The position numbers and the translations under genes were made by a program. A stretch of DNA of 64,000 bases. Origin: Cyclaneusma minus. Taxonomy: Eukaryota > Ascomycota > Leotiomycetes > Marthamycetales > Marthamycetaceae. Shown one piece after another: positions 54,884 through 64,000 of the stretch. Where the stretch lies: positions 868,001-932,000 of the forward strand of contig JAKZHN010000007.1 of NCBI GenBank assembly GCA_037179335.1, given 5' to 3'. The notes under the pieces were generated by a model, which saw nothing but the letters and a program-made list of their open reading frames with translations, ran no database searches and was not told where the DNA came from. Every line of letters begins with the position of its first letter. The stretch's first letter is position 1.

Positions 54884-56028
54884 GTTCGACTTCTGGTAGG
54901 GGGTGAGTCGAGGCTGTGTGGTGTGTGGTGGGTGTGTTGGTATGGGGACTTCGAGGTGTCGAAGTCGGAAGGAGTGTTGTTGGTGTTGAAGTGCTCCAGG
55001 CACTCTGTGTCTTTGTATGTTGTGTGTTGTTTGTTGTTTGTAGAGAATGGAAAGGTTGTAACGAGGGTTGCTGATGCGTATTTAGATATTTAGACGTTGT
55101 AGAGAGGGACTTGGGAAGTTGGAGGTGAGAGGTTTGGAAGTTCGAGACCTGGAGAGAAAAGGAGAAGGAGATAGAGGGGTCTGGGGTGTTGTTATATAGT
55201 TGGTATTTGGTGGTGCTGTGCTTTGTGTTGTTGTGCATGGTGTTAGTGATTGTGCATCATACGTGGCTTGGAATCAGAGTGATTGTGTGAATCAAGCTTA
55301 TCTTACCTCGCGAGCCCCTGAATCGTCGGCCACCTCATCACAATCAAGCTTGCCCTGTCCTTCATCGTCGAGTCGATTCACCAACGGTCAATGAGCCCTC
55401 GTCACGCCTTCTGACGTCCCGCGTCATCAACGCCAAACAACATTGACCATTCAGCCCCAGTCCGGGCCCGCCAGGTCCGCCTCGATTCACTCCCGCCCCC
55501 CTTGCCTGTGAATCACCATCCCCTTCAATGTCACACCCATCTCACACATCTCATCGCCATGGAAGCACGTGACCCCGTCATAAAACTTGAAAGTTGGATC
55601 TTCCTTTATTATTTTTCCTTTTTCTGGATTTCCGGAGACTCCTAACATTCCATAAAGCATTCCACGCAACAGTACAATAACAATCCCCTTCTCTCTTCCT
55701 TCCACTTTCCACCCCCTTGCCCGATTGCAAATATTTTTCTTCCATTTTTCCACCCCCTTGCCCGGTTGCAAACATTTAATTTCCTTGATGTTCGTTGATG
55801 AGCCACCCAAATAGCGACCTCGGCAAATGCATCCGTTCCATCGCATCGCATCCCACTTGCCATTGGCAAAAACCCGCAAACTTCCTCCCGAAAACGCCGT
55901 TGAAAATCGATAACGTCTGTCCCGTTGTTCGGAACTTTACCTCGCAATCTCAGAGAAGCGAATATAGCGCAACCACGCATCCCAGTCTCCCCAAAGCTTT
56001 TCTCCTTGAAGTCCTCGACCAGTCCCCG
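54884..56028. other. Promoter of member 5 and 3' flank of the Snt1-like gene
   Basis: The first 320 bases are the minus-strand leader and TATA site of member 5. From about 55500 on, a 21-23 bp direct repeat containing CCACCCCCTTGCCCG and GTTGCAAA/ATTGCAAA is seen twice (near 55716 and 55750). No gene was supported. Confidence 0.45.
55192..55200 (-). promoter_or_regulatory. TATA box of Pro/Trp array member 5
   Basis: Minus strand ACTATATAACAACACC, about 313 bp before the ATG; AGCACCACC lies upstream, as in members 2-4. Confidence 0.5.
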
Positions 56029-59000
56029 TCATCTCCTCTCATCATACCTCCTATCCGGTCCTGGTCCACCGGGTCCTGGTCCTCTCATCCCATACGGACC
56101 TGCCGGAGGCCCACCGCGACTCTCCATCCTAGCCGCCTCCTCCTCCCTTCTCATCTCCTCAATCCTCCTCTGATCATCCTCCAATCTCCGATCGCCAAAC
56201 CTTCTATCCACATCCATCCCAAACCCTCTTTCATCATGCATTCCCCTCCGTCCCATAATTTGCGCCTGCTGGGCCTGAGCGGCTTGCTGAGCCTGCACCT
56301 GCGCATGAGCAGCCGCTCTTGTCATCTGCTGCTCCTGCTCTATTCGCTGTGCTTGCGCTTGCGCCTGAGCCTGAGCTTGCGCCTGCGCCTGCGCCTGCGC
56401 CTGAGCATGTTCGGCCATCTGCATCCTCCTAATGTCCTCTCGCTGCGCAGCTTGCTGGGCTTGCACGTGCGAAAGATGGCGATCTTCCTGTACGCGCATG
56501 TCTTGCATCATTCTTTGCTGTTGTTGCTGGCTTGACGTATCCATCCTTTCAACACGCTCGCGTTCTAGTTGTAAGCGTTCTTGCTGAAGGCGTTGTTCTT
56601 GTTGCTGCTGCGATGGAGGAGGCGGTGGCGGTCCAGGGGCAGATTGTGCACCTTGGCCGGGGGGCCCTTGGTATTGGCGGATTGCGAAGGGTGTGCCGGC
56701 GTAGCTGGGGTGCTGCTGATGGCGAGGAGGGTCTTGGCGAATGTCTTGACGGATGTCTTGACGGAGGTCCTGGCGGAGGTCTTGAGGAGGGATGGGAGCA
56801 CGGGGCTCGTAGCGGAAGGGTTCGTGGCGTGAAGGGGGGAGATCGTGGCGGGGGGCGGGGTCGTAGCGAGATGGAGGTGGGGGAGGTTCGTGGCGGATTT
56901 GTTGTTCCGGACGAATGGATTCGGGGCGGACAGATTCAGGACGGAGGGAGTCATGACGCATGGAGTCATGGCGCAAAGAATCTTGACGCATGGGCTCGGG
57001 GCGATGGGACTCGTGGCGGAGCTGCTCTTGTCGGATCTGCTCCTGTTGTCGAATTTGATCTTCTCGGATACGGTCTTGTCGAATGGCTTCATGGGTGCGA
57101 TATTGCTGTGGTTGATGTTGAGGTGGTTGATTGACCATTGGAGGCGGCGCTCTGAAGCCTCCATAGGATACTGGTGTTCCTTGGTGTGTAGCGTATGGTG
57201 ATGGTGGAGGTGGCTGTGGCTGGGCAAATGCCGCATGAGATGGTTGACCGTAGGGAGACTCAATAATCCGTATTTGGGCTTGACTGGGTGTCGACGAAGG
57301 CGCAGTGGTCATCGGTGGTGCTCGATAACCCGACGACCCACGCATGTCCATGGGATCCTGGCGAATAGGAGGTGGCGGCACAGGTGTTGGCTGTTGTCCA
57401 GGAGGTGCATACATCTGATGCTGCTGAGCAGGAGACGGCGATGGTTGAATGCGCGAGGGAGGAATCTCGGGGGCGCGCTGCTTCAAGACGGGAGAAGCTT
57501 TCGGCGGCTCACTAGGCTCAGCGTTGAGCAGTGAAAATAGGTTGGACGTCTTCTTGACCGGTTGCTCGGCAGGGCGTGGAGGAGGGGGAGGTGCAGCAGG
57601 AATGTTCTGCTGCGGTGTCGAGTGACGCATCTGATGCTGCTGTGGCATGGGATGTTGATGTGCATGATGAAGATGTTGCACTTGTTGTGGAGGGGGCTGT
57701 ACAGGTTGCACAGGCTGTTGTGGTTGGGGAGGAGGAGCTCTCTGCATCTGAATTGGATGTTGAGGAATTGGAGGCTGAAATTCATGACTGGCAGGAGGTG
57801 CACTCAGCGGCATCCTCGACATAGCTGGAGAAGGACTCGCTGAATGGACTTTGACGCCAGGAGAGCCGATAACCTCAGCTGTTGCTGTCAAGTTTCGGAC
57901 TACCTGGGTCCGTGGGTTGAACTGCGACGGTTGAACCATTCTTCTCGTCTCCCCAGTGGGGGTCGCTGGGAGAGACTCCGTCCTAGACATAGCAAGCACA
58001 GGTGGCTGAGGACTTTGAGTCGAATAAAGCTCGAACTGATTGATATTGGGACGCTCCATCTCTTGCTTCATGATTTGAGCATGCACTTGTCGCGGCATCT
58101 GGGCCTGCATTGGTTGCTGCATCTGCTGCTGCTGTATTTGTTGTTGTTGGTCTTGGCGCAGTGCTTCTTGTCTATTAATATCTTGCAGCATTCGTTGCTG
58201 GCGTTCTTGCATCTTGATCGCTTCGTCCCTCTCTTTCGATGCTTGTTGAGAAAGTTGTTGGGCGTCCTTCCGGCTACGCGATGACAGGGGGCCAGTCGAA
58301 CCGGGACTAGGAACAAGAGGTTGTGGTGTTCGCGGCGAAGCTCCGTGATAGGATGACGATCGCTCGTGTTCTTGACCGAAATATCCCCTTGGAGGAGGCC
58401 GGGCTGTCTTGATATTGGCCCCTGATGGCTGGACCACTGGTATAGGCGTCGAAGACTGTGGGGTCTTGCTCCTCAGACCAGTTGGTAGGATCACAGGACT
58501 TGCACCTTGTGGAACTGGACCTGCTTGTGCTAAAGCTGGGAAGCGAGAGCTCAAAATAGGTTGAGAAGATGGGGGTTGTGGCATAAGGACAGGTTGGATA
58601 GACGACGATGGCGAGTCATCGAAGGTGTCGCTCGCTGAGGCTAGAGTTCTCTGACCAGTTGGTGGATTGTATCGTTGTTTGTTGACAGCAATTGAGGGAG
58701 CTGGTAAAGGAGCTGTCGGTAAACCACGAGCTTTCAATTCCTCCGCCCTGTCAACAGTTTCCTTCCAATCTGGCTTTTCACCACCATCCACCTTTCGTTG
58801 GTAGTAGTTTTTCACCTATATCATTCGTCAGCAAAAGTGTCATAGATGCAATACAAGGACGTATAAGAAGTACCATTATATGAGTCTTAGATGTCATCCA
58901 TTTAGCAATACCATGCCAGTCCGTACCGAAATGAGCCAATAGCGCGGGGAAGTCCTGTTGCTCTGGTACACTCCAATAACTCGAAGTCTGTTGAGCGGAT

Positions 59001-62000
59001 CTCCTATCTTGGGATGGAATGGTGGATTCTCCGGGAACGGGGGACGCAGTCGCTGTAGAAGGCACAATCCGTTCTTGACTTACAAAAGTTTGTGGAGCAG
59101 CAGCGGACGTGACAGGAACCTGTGTAGCTTGCATTTCTGGGGGAGCATAGGGAGGAGCAAATGTGGCCTGCATTTGAGGCGAACCGGTAAACTGAGGGTA
59201 TCTTGAAGGATCGCCGAGTGTTCTTGCAGCCCCTGCAGGCGGCTGCCATTCCGACATCGTCATGGGCTGAACCGGAACATTTTCATCCATGGGCTTTGGG
59301 GGAGCAGCAGCCGCAGCCAGAAGTTGACTAGCCTTGGCTTTTGCTGCTTGTTCCTTAAGCTTTGCTGCAGCTCTGCCACGTGGTTTCTTGACTGGGGGTG
59401 GTCCGTCGGGATTCTCTGCCTTCCAGCCTGCCTTCCTTCCCGGTGTCGGAGCGGGCGTCTTATCTTCGGACTCGGGGGGCACCGCACTACCAAAGGTGGG
59501 TGCTGCAAGACGCCTCGGCCGTGTTCTGCCGCCCGTTGTCTCACCGTTCTCGGGTCCGTCTTCCACTTCGTCTCGAGGTTTCAAATCAGCCGTAAGTGCC
59601 GTCGACTTGACCTTCTTGCGCTTCCCCCGCCCCTTCGGGCCGTTCGCCTTCAGCTTCTTCTTGAGTTCTTGTTTGTGTTTGCAAAGATAGTAGTGTTGAA
59701 TGCAATCGGCGAATGTCTTGCCCGGAATGCTCTCAGCAATGCGACCGAAGACTTTGGGATTTTCCATGTATGCCTTCTCAAACAACTGATGCTCTTCATC
59801 AGTGAAGTTATCCTCTTCTTCAAAGCATTTGAAGTTCGCAATCACCCTCTCGGGAGGGATGCGATGAGAAGTATCCGCAAAACGTGTGAAGTGCTTTTCA
59901 TCCTGACCGAGCATATCCGGAATTTCGGCTTCTTTCTCGGTTGCCCTCTTGGCCTTTTCGTCCCGCTCGGCCTGTTCTTGCCGCTCTTTCTCTTCTCGCT
60001 TCGACTGTTCTAATACACGTTCCAAATCATGCTCGGTTCCAAACCGGCTTCCAGCGCGTCTGCCTTCGGATCGAGCATCTGCCGCTTGAGGCACTAGGGC
60101 CGTTGGAGCGACAGTACTCTTTGCGTCTTCCACTTTCTGTCTCTCCTGGATCGCATCCGGGTCATCAGAGATTGTCCATTTGTTGAACTCGGCATAGAGA
60201 CCTCGGTAGGTCTCTTGCAAGTCTCGAAGCTCGGATGCTCTGCGCTGGTGTTTCTCAGCAATCAGGATAGTCAAGCCGTGATGGAAATCCGGCGGAAGCT
60301 CCAGACTGTTCATGAATTGTTCATCATGTTGCCATGATACGATAGGACCAAAGGGAAGAGATGATATTGGTGGCGTGTTGATTCTTGGCTTGATCGAATT
60401 GATATCAGATTTGTCCAGGAGGCGTGCTGGCTTCTGCGTTGTTTCCTCGTCGGTCTCAGTCTCTTCATCATATGGCTCATCTGCATCCACCATTGTCTTG
60501 TCCTCAGATTCCTTGTCCTCACATTCCTTGTCCTCAGATTCCTTGTCCTCAGATTCCTTGTCATCAATTTCCATGTGAGAAACTCCATTTTCAACCACCT
60601 GCTCGAACTCCTTTTGCGCCTCCTGCTCCGGCTCAGGCTGCGTCTCGATCTCGGGTTCCGGCTCCGGCTTCGGCAAAGTAGTATCAACTCCAGGTAGGTG
60701 GTTGATTCTGTCTGCTGGTCCATAAAAGTCCCACCAGATTTCCCGAAGAGCATGTAACTCTTTCGCCGCTTCTCTCAAACTTTCGCGAGCACGTACCTGA
60801 TGCAGTCGATCCTGAACCTTTGTGATCTCACTTGCAAAGTAAGAATCGTCAATCTCTTCTTCAGAATCAGATTCGGAAGCTTCATCAATTAGACCTTCAT
60901 TGCGCTGGAGTGGTCTCCTAAATGGACCTTCAGGGACATCAAATGACAGGAGGCCTGCTGATTTCGGTATTCGGGCAGCGATAGCGGCTTCTCGCTTGGC
61001 GGCTGCCAACTTCCGTTCATCGACGGCTGATGGTCCCGTGGGAGACTGGGTGGCTGGTTGAGGTGCACTAGCATCGACATTCCCACGAGGGGTCGAATTG
61101 ACAAGTCCGGGCGCAATCCATTGCAGACTTGAAGGCCTGTCCTGTCGGCTGCCGGGTCTGTTGAGTGGTCGCCCAGCGACAGGCTCACGCTGTGCACGTG
61201 GTCCCGTAGGGGCATTAGGGATGGTTGGGGTAGTTGAAAGAACCGCAGGCTTTGGAGGAGCAGGAGATTTTGGTTCGGGGGTAGCACCAGTTCTTTCGGC
61301 TTTGGGACCCGTGGGTGGTGCCTTTGCGGCCAGAATCGGAGGACCATGGTTGGCCAATTGTGGTCGGTTGAGAACGGAACCGAAAGCTGGAACCTGCGGC
61401 GCTTGAGGTGGAGGAGATGCATTCTGCGAGCTGCCCCAGCGATCACGCGATGCTTCAAGTCGGGCTGGGATATAGTCGGATTTGACGGAATTACGTCGTC
61501 CATCCACACTTCCATTACCAATGGTAGAAGGGCGGCGCAGGATTAAATCCTCTCGAACCGGGGTATCGCCAGGCCAAGAACTGGTTTCATGGCGTGGCGA
61601 AATGGCAGAAGTCGGTGCCTCAGTATTCGATCTCGAAGGAACACCCTTCCCAACCCATAAATCTCCGGACCGATCCGCCTTGTATCGTTTCGCCTCCAAC
61701 TCTCTCATATGTCTCTCTTCGGCGCTCCTATCATCGCGGTCACGAATAAGGTCAATATTTCGATTTCGATTTAGGTCCTTCTCGCGATCGTCATAGGCCC
61801 ATCTGGTTCCCTCCGGAGAGCGACTACGACGATGTTCGCGCTCATCATGATAGCCCCCTCTACCTCGCCCACGTGGCTCCCATTCGCCGCGACCCCGACC
61901 CCTTCCTCGCCCAAAGCCGCCTCTGAACGAAGTATTGCCTAGAATCGGGGGGTCAGATGACGAAGATCCAGCGGACAAAGGTCCATCTCTAGAATTCCGC

Positions 62001-62578
62001 CTCGCCCGGTCGATTTCGAGAACCCCTGGACCATCCCGAATGATGTCTCGCGTATCACGCATTCCTGGCGAACGTGCCCTCCCCAATGGAGGTGGCGACC
62101 GTCGGCGTCCTCGGAAGATTTCGCGGTTTCTTCGGTCTCTGTCGTCCCAGTCTCTGTCTCTATTCCGGTCATCGCGGAAAGCAGGGGCAGGTCGGTCTTC
62201 GCGTCTGTCGCGGTAATCGCGTTCGTTGGGTAGGCTTCTGTCTCGACTGTCGTCCCGGTTGTAGAAGCCGCCCCTTCCGCGACCTCGGCCTCTGAAAGTG
62301 TTGTCGAAATTGATGGCCCGGGGACCACTTGGAGGCTCAACACCGATCAACGCTTTAGGCGCGCGTGGTGGATCGCGTGGCAGGAAGTCTCTGTTGTCTC
62401 GACTGCCCGAGTCTCTGTAGCTGTCGTTGCGTGCGGGGAAGGTGCCCGAGTTGGATCTAGAGTCAGTTGATGCACGCTCCGGAGCACCCCTCCGACTGCC
62501 ATTGAATGTGTTTGAGTCTCGGGGGGAGCGACGAGACTCGCCCGAGTCATACGGTCCGTATGTCGACCTGAAGGCCAT
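56029..62578 (-). CDS. SNT1: Snt1/NCoR-like SANT-domain corepressor
   Basis: Two exons on the minus strand: 62578-58874 and 58815-56029. The 58-bp intron (GTACTTC...ATAG) falls in phase 0 after residue 1235 and splits the second SANT domain (THIM joined to VKNYYQRK); total 2163 residues. N-terminal 300 residues: Arg/Asp/Gly-rich, with RGRGRGRG stretches. Near 540-650 is a helical part (DRLHQVRARESLREAAKELH), the kind of region that contacts the deacetylase. SANT1 at about 915-970: FTDEEHQLFEKAY, IAESIPGKTFADCIQHYYLC, with a Lys-rich follow-up. SANT2 at about 1195-1250: FPALLAHFGTDWHGIAKWM. The C-terminal 900 residues are Gln/Pro-rich. In yeast, Snt1 is a subunit of the Set3 histone deacetylase complex (Set3, Hos2, Sif2); the same nuclear role is inferred here. 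Confidence 0.85.
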
Positions 62579-64000
62579 GGCCCATCAGCATGCATGCAGG
62601 GAGTGGGTGTTGGGATAAAGACAGGCGCTCTGGGAGCTGACATTCATGGCTCTGGCCCGTGGCCCAGGCGGTCTCTGCTAGGTAACTTGGCTGGAGCGAG
62701 AGATGGGGCTGCTATGCAGAGTCTTGGGAAGGGGCAGATCGTTGCTTTTATTCGTGCAGTGCGACAGGCTTTGGGCCTCGCGGAAAATGGCAGGCAGAGC
62801 ACCAGGGTTAGGAAGGGAGGGTTCGTGCAATTCAGGGTATAAGGGCAAGCTCAACCACTGCAAATCTTTGGGGGGGTTGGGGGTTTGGGGGTTTGGTGTT
62901 GAGAGGTCGAGGTTCGGTGTCGATGTTGGCCTCACCAGGTCGTGCAGCGTCGACTTGGCCTCGCAGTAGTGTGGATTCGAGATTGAAAGTCAACTTGACG
63001 CCTTGGCCGCAAAGAGGGAAAGAGCCGCCCACAGCCCGGTCTATCCCTGCCAGTGTGCACGGCGCCCATCGTGCGGAACGGGTTATTAAAATCGCCGGCA
63101 GACGTCAGCCCAGCGGACGAAGGTGTGGCTTTGTATGTATGGTGTTCGGTGTGCGTATGTTGATGTGCATCCGGATTCCAGTCGATATATGTATGGTGCA
63201 AAATGGAATAATTCTCTGCCTGAGTGATTATTGCCGTGTGCTAGGATATCCTCGGCCCGCTTTCATCCGTCCATGGTTAATAGTGCGAAGATGCTGCTGG
63301 GGAGACATGTACTAAGTACAGTTTATACTCCTCGGTGGGCGCAAACCGTCAACGTCGAATTCCGTGGCTGTGCGTGTCGTCCCGCTCACAAAAATTGACC
63401 CACTTTTCCCAGACCTCGGTTCATGACCCACTCAAAGCGTTTTTCGACACGACGTGCACACTTACGACAAAACTCCAACAAGTTTCGCTGTCGTCCAATA
63501 CTATCGTCAGCCAGTCAGCTGATCTGCTGTGCTGGAGAAGATATGCTCAGCCGACGAGGAGCCTGCATCAGCGTCGTGAACGTCCATATGCGATGAGCAC
63601 CTAGGGAGAACGAGAAAATTCCTGGCGACGAAAGGACTTTCTGAACGACGAGAAATTCTGGCCCACGGGAAAACTCGGGACCACGGGAAATCCTGGGCCA
63701 CAAGAAATCCTGGCGGACGGGTAGTTCTGGGCAACGGGAAGCTCTGAGGTTTCGGACGGGTTGAGGTTTCCGACGGGTAGAGGTTCTGAACGAGAAAATC
63801 TTATCAAGATTTTTTCTTCGCGACAAGGGTTTAGGAATTGAAGACGAGTATTCCAGAGCGAGAAGTCTGCGGGAGCCTGGGTGACACTAGCCGAGAAAGC
63901 TTTCTAGTCGACCAGAAATCCCGAAGAACGGAAAAGTGTGATCGGCCACGGGTTCTCAGGAACGACGAAGCTTGAAGGTTCAGAAGCTCCGAAGAACCTA
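62579..64000. other. Upstream region of the Snt1-like gene
   Basis: No gene was recognised in 1.4 kb. The part near 62579-63300 probably contains the promoter and leader. From about 63600 to the window end, degenerate short repeats occur. Confidence 0.45.
63604..63800. repeat. Degenerate ~17-20 bp repeats
   Basis: Words such as ACGGGAAAACTCGGGACC, ACGGGAAATCCTGGG, ACAAGAAATCCTGGCGG, ACGGGTAGTTCTGGGC and ACGGGAAGCTCTG follow one another. The consensus is close to C-ACGGGAAATYCTGGG. Copies vary in length, so the array is old. Similar words recur more loosely up to 64000. Confidence 0.6.

Noticed and set aside
55795..57263. Long plus- and minus-strand open frames across the Gln-rich exon
   Set aside because: CAG/CTG-type repeats keep several frames open; these are shadows of the Snt1-like coding strand with Ser/Leu/Arg-rich nonsense composition.
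56029..58815. Second exon of the Snt1-like gene as an independent 928-residue gene
   Set aside because: Its first codon is GTG, there is no ATG or promoter, and it continues the SANT2 domain in phase.
58778..62578. Exon 1 of the Snt1-like gene read as a complete 1266-residue protein
   Set aside because: The frame breaks inside a SANT domain. Removing a 58-bp GT-AG intron joins it to the next exon and completes the domain.

Overview
The window reads as nuclear DNA of a filamentous ascomycete (Pezizomycotina). The support is short GT-AG introns of 56-109 bp with CTAAC-like branch sites, CT-rich promoters, an aquaglyceroporin and an Snt1-type corepressor, and one very AT-rich block with the transition-only mutation pattern of repeat-induced point mutation (RIP). 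Species or class cannot be fixed from the sequence alone; no rRNA, tRNA or CRISPR array was seen.

Layout. 1-258: 3' end of an Ala-rich gene. 1.57-15.7 kb: tandem array of one family of BTB-like proteins, with four intact members (1566, 3789, 5644, 7822) followed by four broken ones (9665, 11848, 14421, 15331). 18.1-19.6 kb: spliced aquaglyceroporin. 19.9-21.3 kb and 41.8-43.0 kb: two paralogous, minus-strand FtsJ-like methyltransferase genes. They are now separated by a 19.9 kb AT-rich composite retroelement (21855-41732) with 220-bp long terminal repeats (LTRs) and a perfect 5-bp target duplication. Inside the block are a fossil Ty1/copia RNase H end, a 1.78 kb inverted-repeat element, a 159-bp direct repeat pair and three copies of a ~175-bp LTR-like repeat. 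43.9-48.1 kb: two paralogous genes with an F-box-like LPxEIRxxIY motif, with a probable solo LTR between them. 48.5-49.9 kb: a cluster of a 15-bp motif (TCGAYGTGCNACAAA), partly in ~160-bp tandem units. 50.3-54.9 kb: five minus-strand genes for very short Pro/Ala/Trp-rich proteins that share PPG-x-x-W-x-[WY]-K and YQI-x-W motifs and a common TATA promoter. 56.0-62.6 kb: a two-exon, 2163-residue Snt1/NCoR-like SANT-domain corepressor. 62.6-64.0 kb: its upstream region, with degenerate short repeats.

How it fits together. The region is mostly accessory: three local gene families made by tandem duplication, one of them decaying, next to a silenced transposon graveyard, with two conserved housekeeping-type genes (aquaglyceroporin and Snt1-like). 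The best candidate for something undescribed is the five-gene Pro/Trp peptide array with its shared promoter. The second is the BTB-like array. The most informative molecular signal is the reciprocal mutation gradient in the two 220-bp LTRs: each copy is mutated only in its inner part and is clean at the outer edge next to genes.
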